DNA of 32,275 bases, taken from NCBI GenBank assembly GCA_949300425.1, contig CASGED010000102.1, positions 1 through 32,275 of the forward strand. The letters run 5' to 3'. Source of the stretch: an uncultured Bacteroides sp. Lineage in GTDB: Bacteria > Bacteroidota > Bacteroidia > Bacteroidales > Bacteroidaceae. The translations under genes and the position numbers were made by a program. Shown piece after piece: positions 1-7,374 of the stretch. Position 1 is the first letter of the stretch. The number at the start of each line of letters is the position of its first letter. The notes below the pieces were generated by a model. The model was given only the letters and a program-made list of their open reading frames with translations, did not search any database and was not told the origin of the DNA.

Positions 1-148
1 CTCATGTAAGACCTCCTCATGCGTTACGTGAGATGTCTCGACAAGCTCGACATGACAGATAACATCATAAAAATCTGTGTAAATCTGTCTAATCTGTGTC
101 ATCTGTGTGCCATAAAACACAACGCTAAATTATCATTTACTTTTAAGA
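1..148. repeat. Leader of the M23 gene: imperfect inverted repeat, 4-unit array and repeat-end 16-mer
   Basis: No gene is seen here. Bases 1-9 and 24-32 form an imperfect inverted repeat (CTCATGTAA / TTACGTGAG). Four copies of ATCTGTGT (one is ATCTGTCT) start at 73, 83, 92 and 101, so their spacing is 10, 9 and 9. The 16-mer GCTAAATTATCATTTA at 124-139 is identical to bases 3806-3821, where it forms the right end of a palindromic element. No convincing TAnnTTTG promoter box is visible, so the promoter may lie to the left of the window or be hidden by the repeats. Confidence 0.7.
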
Positions 149-1801
149 ATGAGAGAAATTGTAACCATCTGTTTGGCTTGGCTGGCTTGCCTCATGCAGG
201 CGTCGGAGGCGGATTCATTGCGCTTTGCCAATCCCTTTGAACATCCTATCGCCTTCAGCGGTAACTTCGGCGAGTTGCGTGCCAACCACTTTCACGGGGG
301 GCTGGACTTCAAGACGCAGGGCGTGTCGGGCAAGGCGGTGCATGCCTTGGCGGACGGGTATGTGTCGCGCATACGGGTGACGCATGGCTCGGGCTACGTG
401 CTCCACGTGACTTACGACAATGGCTATGAGACCATCAACCGACATCTGAGCGCTTTTACGGATGACATGGCCCGTCGGGTGAAAGACCTGCAATACGAGC
501 GCGAGAGTTGGGAAGTGGACATCACGCCCCGGCCGGAAGAATACCCCGTGAAACGTGGCCAACTGATAGCTTATAGCGGCAACACGGGCTATTCCTTCGG
601 ACCGCATCTGCATTTGGATGTCATCGAACTGGCCACGGGCGAATATGTGGACCCCTTGCCTTTCTTCGCCTCTCAGGTAAAGGACCGCACGGCTCCGCGC
701 GCCACGGGTTTCATGCTTTTCCCGCAAGCGGGCAGGGGAGTGGTGAACGGGCGCGCCGACTCGCAACGTTTTCCCGCCGGACGAACGCGGGAAATCACGG
801 CATGGGGTGAGATTGGCGCAGGCGTCCGGGCGTATGACTATATGGACGGAGTGCATAATAAATATGGTGTACGTACCGTAGTGCTCCGGGTGGACGGGCA
901 TGAAGTGTTTCGTAGCGAGGTAGACCGCTTCGCTTATCGGGAAAACCGTTACATCAACTCCTGGACGTATGAAGGCTACATGAAATCTTTCATTGACCCG
1001 GGCAATCGTTTGCGTATGCTTCATGCCTCAGACGGGAAGCGGGGCATAGTGACCATTGACGAAGAACGACCCTACCGCTTTGAGTACACGCTGAGCGATG
1101 CCTTGGGCAACACGTCGCGTGCGAGCTTTACGGTGCAGGGACGGCGCACGGAGATTCCCCAAGTGGAACACCGGGAGCGATATACTTTGCGCTGGAACCG
1201 CGTGAACTACCTGCAAGAACCGGGCTTGACGCTGATACTTCCCCGCGGGACGCTCTATGAGGACGCCTATCTGAATTATGCCCTGCAAGGCGACACGTCC
1301 GACATTGCTTACACCTACCGGTTCAACGAGCGTCCCATCCCCCTGCATCGGGCTTGCACCTTGCGCATCGGGCTGCGCCGGCGTCCTGTGGCGGACAGCG
1401 CCAAGTACTACGTGGCCAGCGTCTCTCCCAAAGGACGCAAGCGGAGCGTGGGCGGGCGCATGGACGGAAACAGCATGTGGGTGAAGGTGAGCGAACTGGG
1501 CACGTACACCGTATGTGTGGACACAATCCCTCCCGTGCTCACGCCTATACGTCCTTCCGGTTGGGGGCGCACGGGGCGTATCGTCATCAAGGCGCGCGAC
1601 CGAGAGACGGGCATCGCCGCTTACCGGGGCACCATCGACGGGAAGTACGCCCTCTTCGGCAAGCCCAATTCCATCAAGGGCGACCTGGTGTGCGTGCTGG
1701 ATCCTGAGCGGGTGAAGAAAGGCGGAAGCCACGAGCTGGTGATGAGTGTGACGGACGCTTGCGGTAACGTGACCACGGAAACGTATCAGTTTGTTTGGTG
1801 A
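149..1801 (+). CDS. M23 family metallopeptidase (LytM-type, exported)
   Basis: This is a probable periplasmic or envelope zinc endopeptidase acting on peptidoglycan cross-bridges. Residues 1-22 look like a signal peptide. The LytM fold covers about residues 25-170. The HxxxD motif is H49-G-G-L-D53 and the HxH motif is H153-L-H155, which supply the zinc ligands and catalytic histidine in this family. The remaining roughly 370 residues are beta-rich and probably contain Ig-like or wall-binding modules, including a segment with paired prolines and repeated TxxDxxGN-like strands near the end. I do not recognise a named C-terminal domain. At 550 residues it is the length usual for Bacteroidales M23 proteins with this tail. 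The ATG at 149 is chosen because the signal peptide begins there. No clear ribosome-binding site is seen, which is common in this phylum. Peptidase class is secure; substrate is inferred. Confidence 0.9.
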   Translation: MREIVTICLAWLACLMQASEADSLRFANPFEHPIAFSGNFGELRANHFHGGLDFKTQGVSGKAVHALADGYVSRIRVTHGSGYVLHVTYDNGYETINRHLSAFTDDMARRVKDLQYERESWEVDITPRPEEYPVKRGQLIAYSGNTGYSFGPHLHLDVIELATGEYVDPLPFFASQVKDRTAPRATGFMLFPQAGRGVVNGRADSQRFPAGRTREITAWGEIGAGVRAYDYMDGVHNKYGVRTVVLRVDGHEVFRSEVDRFAYRENRYINSWTYEGYMKSFIDPGNRLRMLHASDGKRGIVTIDEERPYRFEYTLSDALGNTSRASFTVQGRRTEIPQVEHRERYTLRWNRVNYLQEPGLTLILPRGTLYEDAYLNYALQGDTSDIAYTYRFNERPIPLHRACTLRIGLRRRPVADSAKYYVASVSPKGRKRSVGGRMDGNSMWVKVSELGTYTVCVDTIPPVLTPIRPSGWGRTGRIVIKARDRETGIAAYRGTIDGKYALFGKPNSIKGDLVCVLDPERVKKGGSHELVMSVTDACGNVTTETYQFVW

Positions 1802-1820
1802 AACTATTTTCGTATATTTG
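1790..1820 (+). promoter_or_regulatory. Bacteroidota-type promoter for the C69 dipeptidase gene
   Basis: TTTG at 1790-1793 is followed after exactly 19 bases by TATATTTG at 1813-1820. This matches the -33/-7 consensus used by the primary sigma factor of Bacteroidota. The -33 element lies inside the last codons of the M23 gene. The predicted start site is near 1825, giving a leader of about 195 bases that is almost wholly repeat sequence. Confidence 0.75.
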
Positions 1821-1834
1821 CACGGATTAATTCT

Positions 1835-1860
1835 AAATGGGAATTTAGGGGGCTGAATTA
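1835..1860. repeat. Short copy of the AAATGGGAATTTAG / GGGGGCT repeat element
   Basis: AAATGGGAATTTAG (1835-1848) is identical to 3709-3722, the left end of the complete element upstream of the phosphoglucomutase gene. It runs directly into GGGGGCTGAATTA, which resembles the right end of that element (GGGGGCTAAATTA at 3802-3814). The copy therefore looks like the two ends joined without the middle. It lies about 15 bases after the -7 box. Confidence 0.65.
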
Positions 1861-1863
1861 GGA

Positions 1864-1980
1864 GAACGCAGACTACGCAGACGGGCGCAGAGGCTCGCGG
1901 AAAATAAAGGGCTTCGCCTGTCTGCACAAAGAAAAAATATAAGTCTGCGTTCATCTGTGTATTCTGCGTCGTCTGCGTTC
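1864..1980. repeat. Long inverted repeat built of 8-base ACGCAGAC / GTCTGCGT units
   Basis: The left arm has ACGCAGAC at 1866 and 1875 and GCGCAGAG at 1885. The right arm has GTCTGCGT, ATCTGTGT, TTCTGCGT and GTCTGCGT at 1943, 1953, 1962 and 1971, spaced 10, 9 and 9. The outer arms 1864-1881 and 1963-1980 are complementary apart from one mismatch. A transcript would form a large hairpin in the leader of the C69 gene, ending about 40 bases before its ATG. The right arm has the same unit spacing as the array at 73-108. Confidence 0.7.
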
Positions 1981-2020
1981 CCCAGACAATTAAACTTACT
2001 AAATAAAATAAGAGATAAAA

Positions 2021-3664
2021 ATGAAAATGAAAGCATTGACGCTTGCCGTCCTGTTTGTGGCGGCATCTGTAACGGAGGCATGGGCCTGCACCAACCTGAT
2101 TGTGGGGCGGAATGCCTCGGCCGACGGGTCGACCATCGTGTCCTATTCGGCCGATTCTTACGGCCTGTTTGGCGAGTTGTATTACTATCCCGCAGGGATG
2201 CACCCGAAGGGGACAATGATAGACGTACACGAATGGGATACCGGCAAGTACCTGGGGCGGATAGAACAGGCGCGCCAGACGTACAGCGTCATAGGCAACA
2301 TGAACGAATTCCAACTGACCATCGGCGAGACCACCTTTGGCGGACGTCCCGAACTGGTGGATACAACGGGCGTTATCGACTATGGCAGCCTGATATATTT
2401 AGGATTGCAACGTTCGCGTACCGCCCGCGAAGCCATCAAGGTGATGACGGACCTGGTGCAGGAATACGGGTATTATAGCAGCGGGGAATCGTTCACCATC
2501 GCCGACCCCAACGAAGTATGGATTATGGAGATGATAGGCAAAGGACCCGGTGTGCGCGGCGCCGTATGGGTGGCCGTGCGTGTGCCGGACGATTGCATTG
2601 CGGCCCATGCCAACCAAAGCCGCATCCGTCAGTTTGACATGAAGGACAAGGACAATTGCCTGTACTCGCCCGATGTCATATCGTTTGCCCGCGAGAAAGG
2701 ATACTTCAGCGGGGTGAACAAGGACTTCAGTTTTGCCGACGCTTATTCGCCCACGGACTTTGGCATGTTACGCTATTGCGAGGCGCGTGTGTGGAGCTTC
2801 TACAACATGTTTACTGACCGGGGCGAGGAATTCCTGCCCTACATTGAGGGCAAAAGCAGCACGCCGATGCCCCTGTATGTGAAGCCCAACCGTAAAATCT
2901 CCGTGCAGGACATCAAGAACGCCATGCGCGACCACTACGAAGGCACTCCGCTCGACCTCAGTCAGGACTTTGGCGCGGGGCCTCACCACGCTCCTTACCG
3001 CCTTTCTCCGCTGGATTTCGAAGTGAACGGACAGAAGTACTTCAATGAGCGTCCCATCTCTACGCAACAGACGGGCTTTGTCTTCGTGGCTCAGATGCGT
3101 GCCGATCTGCCTGACGCCGTGGGCGGTGTGTTGTGGTTCGGGGTGGACGATGCCAACATGACCGTGTTTACGCCCGTGTATTGTTGCGCCGACCGTGTGC
3201 CCGAATGCTATACACGGGTTGACGGAGCCGATTATATCACTTTCTCCTGGAAGTCCTCTTTTTGGGTGTTCAATTGGGTGGCCAACATGGTATATCCCCG
3301 CTACGACCTGATGATTGGCGATGTGCGGGCTACGCAGACCGAGATAGAAACCACCTTCAACCAGGCACAGGAAGGCATTGAGTCCGCCGCCCTCAAGTTG
3401 CTGGAGGCTAATCCCGCCCAGGCCAAAGCCCTGCTGACCAACTACACGCAGATGGCTGCGCAGAGTACGCATGACGCTTGGAAGCGCTTGGGCGAGTTTC
3501 TGGTGGTGAAATATAACGACGGGGTCGTAAGACGCATGAAGGACGGCAAGTTTGAACGCAACGCCATCGGCCAGCCGGCGGGTGTCATCCGTCCGGGCTA
3601 TCCGAAAGAGTTTCTGGAAGAATATGTAAAACAAACCGGCGACCGTTATAAAATACCTGAATAA
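2021..3664 (+). CDS. C69 family dipeptidase
   Basis: This is an exported N-terminal-nucleophile peptidase of family C69 (the dipeptidase A family), which removes dipeptides or cleaves short peptides. A signal peptide ends at Ala-Trp-Ala, and the next residue, Cys23, begins the CTNLIVG motif. In this family cleavage exposes that cysteine as the nucleophile. The following DGST and SADS segments are typical of the fold. The length of 547 residues is normal for the group. The ATG at 2021 fits the signal peptide. The second methionine (codon 3) is an equally possible start. It has its own promoter at 1790-1820 and a repeat-filled leader. The Ala-Trp-Ala-Cys sequence could be mistaken for a lipobox, but the family requires the free N-terminal cysteine, so lipidation is unlikely. 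Family assignment is secure; physiological substrate is unknown. Confidence 0.92.
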   Translation: MKMKALTLAVLFVAASVTEAWACTNLIVGRNASADGSTIVSYSADSYGLFGELYYYPAGMHPKGTMIDVHEWDTGKYLGRIEQARQTYSVIGNMNEFQLTIGETTFGGRPELVDTTGVIDYGSLIYLGLQRSRTAREAIKVMTDLVQEYGYYSSGESFTIADPNEVWIMEMIGKGPGVRGAVWVAVRVPDDCIAAHANQSRIRQFDMKDKDNCLYSPDVISFAREKGYFSGVNKDFSFADAYSPTDFGMLRYCEARVWSFYNMFTDRGEEFLPYIEGKSSTPMPLYVKPNRKISVQDIKNAMRDHYEGTPLDLSQDFGAGPHHAPYRLSPLDFEVNGQKYFNERPISTQQTGFVFVAQMRADLPDAVGGVLWFGVDDANMTVFTPVYCCADRVPECYTRVDGADYITFSWKSSFWVFNWVANMVYPRYDLMIGDVRATQTEIETTFNQAQEGIESAALKLLEANPAQAKALLTNYTQMAAQSTHDAWKRLGEFLVVKYNDGVVRRMKDGKFERNAIGQPAGVIRPGYPKEFLEEYVKQTGDRYKIPE

Positions 3665-3666
3665 TA

Positions 3667-3697
3667 TTTGTTTATTCAATTATACTCGTTACCTTTG
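3667..3697 (+). promoter_or_regulatory. Bacteroidota-type promoter for the phosphohexomutase gene
   Basis: TTTG at 3667-3670 is followed after 19 bases by TACCTTTG at 3690-3697. The predicted start site is near 3702, only a few bases before the palindromic element that begins at 3709. The leader is then about 155 bases long. Confidence 0.75.
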
Positions 3698-3708
3698 TGG
3701 AGGAAGAG

Positions 3709-3821
3709 AAATGGGAATTTAGAAGCCCCCTCAACTCCCCCCGAGGGGGAGCTTATGATACTCCGTAGTAGTCTTAGCCTCCCCTTCGGGGGAAGGAGGG
3801 AGGGGGCTAAATTATCATTTA
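3709..3821. repeat. Complete palindromic repeat element with terminal inverted repeats, in the leader of the phosphohexomutase gene
   Basis: The left end reads AAATGGGAATTTAG followed by AA... CCCCCTC. The right end, read on the minus strand, is AAATGATAATTTAG followed by CCCCCTC. The 14-base ends differ at two positions, so this is a 113-base element with terminal inverted repeats. Inside it are further self-complementary blocks, CTCCCCCCGAGGGGGAG near 3735-3751 and CCCCTTCGGGGG near 3781-3792. It encodes nothing. It has the form of a non-autonomous palindromic element (REP- or MITE-like). Partial copies lie at 124-139 and 1835-1860. Confidence 0.75.
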
Positions 3822-3857
3822 AAAGAAATGTAATTAACCTTGAAAAAATAAATTTGT

Positions 3858-5597
3858 ATGGAAAATCAAGAACTGATTAAGCAAGTGACTGAAAAAGCTC
3901 AGCAATGGCTGGAACCTGCCTACGATGCTGAAACGCAGGCGGAAGTAAAGCGTATGTTGGAAAATGAAGACAAAACCGAACTGATAGAGTCTTTCTACAA
4001 GGACCTGGAGTTTGGCACGGGCGGTTTGCGCGGCATCATGGGCGCCGGAAGCAACCGCATGAACATTTACACCGTAGGCGCCGCTACACAAGGCTTGGCC
4101 AACTATCTGAACAAGAATTTCGCCGGCCAGCCCATTTCCGTAGTGGTGGGTCACGATTGCCGCAACAATAGCCGTAAGTTTGCCGAAATTTCCGCGGACA
4201 TCTTCTCGGCCAACGGCATCAAGGTTTATCTCTTCGACGATCTCCGTCCGACGCCCGAAGTATCCTTTGCTATCCGCCACCTGGGATGCCAAAGCGGTAT
4301 CAACATCACCGCCAGCCACAACCCTCGTGAGTATAATGGCTACAAGGCTTATTGGGATGACGGCGCACAGGTATTGGCTCCGCATGACACGGGCATCATC
4401 GAGGAAGTAAACAAGGTAAAGGTGGCCGACATCAAGTTTAAAGGCAACAAAGACTTGATTCAGATTATCGGCGAAGACGTGGACAAGGTTTACTTGGACA
4501 AGGTTCACTCCATCTCCATCGACCCCGAAGTCATTAAGCGTCAAAAAGACCTGAGCATCGTCTACACTCCGCTTCACGGTGCAGGGCGCGCGTTGATTCC
4601 CGCTTCGTTGAAGCTCTGGGGCTTTGAAAACGTACATTGCGTAGAGGCGCAGATGGTGAAGGACGGAAACTTCCCTACAGTGGTCTCGCCCAATCCGGAA
4701 AACGCCGAGGCACTGACCTTGGCTATCAAACTGGCTAAGGAGATAGACGCCGACATCGTGATGGCCAGCGATCCTGACGCCGACCGTGTAGGCATGGCTT
4801 GCAAGGACGATAAGGGCGAATGGGTGCTCATCAACGGTAACCAAACGTGTCTGCTCTTCCTCTACTATATCATCAAAAACCGCATCGCTACGGGCAAGAT
4901 GAAATCCACGGACTTCATCGTGAAGACCATCGTGACTACGGACTTGATTAAGACCGTGGCCGAGAAGAACAACATTGAGATGCTGGATTGCTACACTGGC
5001 TTTAAATGGATTGCCCGTGAAATCCGTCTGCGCGAAGGCAAGCAACAGTACATCGGAGGCGGTGAGGAAAGCTACGGCTTCCTGGCCGAGGACTTTGTCC
5101 GCGATAAAGACGCCGTGTCCGCCTGCTCTTTGCTGGCCGAGATTTGCGCTTGGGCGAAAGACCAGGGCAAGACGTTGTATGACGTACTGATGGGCATCTA
5201 CGTGGAATACGGATTCTCCAAGGAAACCACCGTAAACGTAGTGAAACCCGGCAAGAGCGGCGCCGACGAGATAAAGGCCATGATGGACAACTTCCGTGCC
5301 GAACCGCCGAAGGAAATCGGAGGATCGAAAGTGGTGCTCATAAAGGACTATAAGACGCTGAAGGCTACAGATGGCGAAGGAAAGGTCAGCGACCTCGTCA
5401 TGCCGGAAACGTCCAACGTGCTGCAGTACTTCACCGAGGACGGTACGAAGATTTCCGTACGTCCGTCGGGCACGGAGCCTAAGATTAAATTCTACATTGA
5501 GGTGAAAGGCACAATGGGATGTCCCAAGTGCTATGTCAGCGCAACGAAAGAAGCCGAAGACAAGATAAAGGCTGTTCGTGAGTCGTTGGGCATCTGA
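3858..5597 (+). CDS. Phospho-sugar mutase (phosphoglucomutase/phosphomannomutase)
   Basis: This is a cytoplasmic alpha-D-phosphohexomutase interconverting hexose 1- and 6-phosphates. All four family motifs are present: the phosphoserine loop TASHNP with Ser153, the metal-binding loop DPDADR at 305-310, the sugar-binding loop GGEESYG at 401-407, and the phosphate-binding RPSGTEPK starting at Arg535. The length of 579 residues matches the longer PGM2-like bacterial group, which mostly uses glucose and also accepts mannose or ribose phosphates. A CPKC motif lies between the last motif and the C-terminal helix; its meaning is unclear. The gene stands alone, with its own promoter at 3667-3697 and a terminator at 5624-5681. 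It would supply glucose 1-phosphate for glycogen and nucleotide-sugar synthesis, linking it to genes at 20.9-25.2 kb. Mutase class is secure; preferred sugar is not decided by sequence alone. Confidence 0.93.
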   Translation: MENQELIKQVTEKAQQWLEPAYDAETQAEVKRMLENEDKTELIESFYKDLEFGTGGLRGIMGAGSNRMNIYTVGAATQGLANYLNKNFAGQPISVVVGHDCRNNSRKFAEISADIFSANGIKVYLFDDLRPTPEVSFAIRHLGCQSGINITASHNPREYNGYKAYWDDGAQVLAPHDTGIIEEVNKVKVADIKFKGNKDLIQIIGEDVDKVYLDKVHSISIDPEVIKRQKDLSIVYTPLHGAGRALIPASLKLWGFENVHCVEAQMVKDGNFPTVVSPNPENAEALTLAIKLAKEIDADIVMASDPDADRVGMACKDDKGEWVLINGNQTCLLFLYYIIKNRIATGKMKSTDFIVKTIVTTDLIKTVAEKNNIEMLDCYTGFKWIAREIRLREGKQQYIGGGEESYGFLAEDFVRDKDAVSACSLLAEICAWAKDQGKTLYDVLMGIYVEYGFSKETTVNVVKPGKSGADEIKAMMDNFRAEPPKEIGGSKVVLIKDYKTLKATDGEGKVSDLVMPETSNVLQYFTEDGTKISVRPSGTEPKIKFYIEVKGTMGCPKCYVSATKEAEDKIKAVRESLGI

Positions 5598-5623
5598 TTG
5601 AGATAGAATACAATTAGTTTTTT

Positions 5624-5681
5624 CAAGGAGTTAAGCGATACCTTTCTGAAAATGAATGGTATGTGACTTAACTCCTTGTTT
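5624..5681. terminator. Hairpin terminator between convergent genes
   Basis: CAAGGAGTTAAG (5624-5635) pairs perfectly with CTTAACTCCTTG (5667-5678). An inner ATACC/GGTAT pair extends the stem. The hairpin is followed by TTTTG on the plus strand, so it fits termination of the phosphohexomutase transcript and may also act on the converging agmatine deiminase transcript. Confidence 0.75.
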
Positions 5682-5697
5682 TGTTCCGAGGATTTTC

Positions 5698-6735
5698 CTA
5701 TCGGATAACTCCCGTGGGATATTGCATGGTGACGCAATGCAACGAGCCATGTTGACGGATAAGCGGACGGCAATCGATGCCTGTTATATCCTTGTCGGGG
5801 AAAGCCAGGGCCAACACTTCCTTCGCCAGGGCATCGTTTTCGGGCTGGGCATAGGTGGGAAACAGCACCGCACCGTTCATCACCAGAAAATTGGCATACG
5901 TGGCGGGCAGTCGCTCTCCGTCCTCTACGATGGGGTCGGGCCAAGGCAAGGGGAGCAGGCGATAGGGCTTCCCGTCCAAGGTACGGAAAGTCTTGAGCTG
6001 CTCTTCCATCCGTTGCAATTCCCCGTAATGTTCATCTTCCGGCCGGGTGCAGCGCACGTAGACGATGGTGTCGTTCGGACACAAACGCGCCAAGGTGTCT
6101 ACGTGGCTGTCCGTGTCGTCTCCGGCCAGGTAGCCGTGGTCCAGCCACAAGACTTGCCGTGCGTGAAAGGCATTGCGCAGATACGCCTCTATTTCCTCAC
6201 GGTTCATCTCTGCGTTGCGGTTGGGTGAAAGGAGGCATTCCGAGGTGGTGAGCAACGTGCCTTGCCCGTCGCTCTCAATGGAACCACCCTCCAGTACAAA
6301 GCCCAGACGATTAATATAGTCCCCATGTAAAAGACCGTTCTTCACAAGGTGGCGGGTAATCAGATTATCCTTGTCCGAGGTAAACTTCAGTCCCCAGCCG
6401 TTAAAAGTGAAATCTAAGAGTAGCGGATGTCCTTCTTCGTCCAGCATGGTGATGGCCCCGTGGTCGCGCGCCCACGTGTCATTTGTGTCGCACGTGGCAA
6501 GGCGTACGTTTTCCATTCGAACCTTGCCTCCAATTTGCCGGCGAACGGTGTCCGGCTCGGGCGTCACGATGAGCAAAAGTTCCCTTCGGGCTATTTCGAT
6601 GGCAATGCGTGTAAAACACTCCTGTACTTCCTCCAGCATGTATGCCCAGTCGGTGTGGGCGTGTGGCCAGGTCAGTTGGACGCCGCTTTGGGGAGCCCAT
6701 TCGGCGGGCAGGTTAAAAGATTCGAATCCTTTCAT
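5698..6735 (-). CDS. aguA: Agmatine deiminase family protein
   Basis: This is a guanidino-group modifying enzyme of the pentein fold, likely converting agmatine to N-carbamoylputrescine and ammonia in the cytoplasm. Visible motifs are TWARDHGAIT around Asp91, EGGSIE at 149-154, the DTDSHVD block with His211, and the C-terminal GSLHC with Cys334 as nucleophile. There is no signal peptide and no extra C-terminal domain, which argues against an exported Porphyromonas-type peptidylarginine deiminase. The length of 345 residues is typical. The ATG at 6735 overlaps the stop of the upstream DUF2148 gene as ATGA, so the two are probably translationally coupled. An N-carbamoylputrescine amidase (aguB), the usual partner, is not in the window. 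Family is secure; agmatine as the substrate is inferred. Confidence 0.88.
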   Translation of the reverse strand: MKGFESFNLPAEWAPQSGVQLTWPHAHTDWAYMLEEVQECFTRIAIEIARRELLLIVTPEPDTVRRQIGGKVRMENVRLATCDTNDTWARDHGAITMLDEEGHPLLLDFTFNGWGLKFTSDKDNLITRHLVKNGLLHGDYINRLGFVLEGGSIESDGQGTLLTTSECLLSPNRNAEMNREEIEAYLRNAFHARQVLWLDHGYLAGDDTDSHVDTLARLCPNDTIVYVRCTRPEDEHYGELQRMEEQLKTFRTLDGKPYRLLPLPWPDPIVEDGERLPATYANFLVMNGAVLFPTYAQPENDALAKEVLALAFPDKDITGIDCRPLIRQHGSLHCVTMQYPTGVIR

Positions 6736-7271
6736 TGCTTCTCTTTGGGTTTTCTGTCAAAAAACGGATTCTTCGATGAAGCGCTTACCGGGATGGCCAG
6801 CACCATCTTACTGCCTTCGGGAAGCATGCCTAAACGTTGGGCGGCCAGACCTGCGGAAAACATCACGCGGGTATCTACGCGGAAGTCGGCGGCCGTGGCG
6901 CATGCCGAGCCTACGGCGATACCTACATCCACCGTGTTCAGGGCACAAGGCACGCCGGCGGCACGTCCCGTGCAAGTGGGAAATCCGCAATGGCCGCAAT
7001 TCAAGCCTTGCGCTTGTTCGCGCGTACCAATCAATAACACACATTCGGCTTGCAGAACGTTGTCCGCGTCGCGCAAAAAGAACTTCATGCCCGTTTCTTC
7101 GGCTATCCGGCGCATCTCGTCCGCCAGGCGGGAGAGGTCATCGTCTGTCACCAAGGCAATCTCTATCACGTCAATCCCCTTCCCCTTGGGGGCGGTGCGG
7201 GCGGCGGTCATCATTTGACGTGCCACGTTCAGCGCCTGCGCATGGCGTAAGTCTCTTTCGTTTTCTATCAT
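6732..7271 (-). CDS. DUF2148 ferredoxin-like domain protein
   Basis: This is a small cytoplasmic protein of 179 residues. It has Cys92, Cys95 and Cys100 in CGHCGFPTC, plus Cys109 in GVPC, a set that could hold a [4Fe-4S] cluster. The rest is a compact alpha/beta domain with GSACATAADF near residue 120. The function of the family is not known to me. The start at 7271 is preferred over an upstream TTG because a GGAG lies 8 bases before the ATG. The stop codon overlaps the agmatine deiminase start by four bases, and the two form an operon. A TACCTTTG box on the minus strand at 7310-7303 is a likely -7 element. The fold assignment is fair; the partnership with agmatine deiminase is an observation only. 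Confidence 0.82.
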   Translation of the reverse strand: MIENERDLRHAQALNVARQMMTAARTAPKGKGIDVIEIALVTDDDLSRLADEMRRIAEETGMKFFLRDADNVLQAECVLLIGTREQAQGLNCGHCGFPTCTGRAAGVPCALNTVDVGIAVGSACATAADFRVDTRVMFSAGLAAQRLGMLPEGSKMVLAIPVSASSKNPFFDRKPKEKQ

Positions 7272-7302
7272 AATCAAGTCTCCTTAGAATGAATTAGTCG
7301 GA

Positions 7303-7341
7303 CAAAGGTATGAAAAAGTCGTGGAATATCCTTATCTTTGC
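7303..7341. promoter_or_regulatory. Divergent -7 boxes between DUF2148 and the permease
   Basis: TACCTTTG on the minus strand (7310-7303) faces away from TATCTTTGC on the plus strand (7333-7341). Both match the Bacteroidota -7 consensus. No TTTG is found at the expected -33 distance for either, so these are weaker calls than the promoters at 1790, 3667, 19378 and 20330. Confidence 0.5.
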
Positions 7342-7374
7342 CCCCGGTTAATCATCTTAAACCTTTGTTTGTCC

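Noticed and set aside
73-108. CRISPR-like short array
   Set aside because: Units are 8 bases with 1-2 base gaps, not repeats with unique spacers, and no cas genes are nearby.
2089-2091. Lipoprotein modification of Cys23 in the C69 dipeptidase
   Set aside because: Ala-Trp-Ala-Cys looks like a possible lipobox, but the family needs a free N-terminal cysteine as nucleophile.
1028-2314. Long open frame (428 codons) on the minus strand opposite the M23 and C69 genes
   Set aside because: It runs across two real plus-strand genes and the repeat leader, with no recognisable domain and Arg/His-rich composition typical of an antisense shadow.
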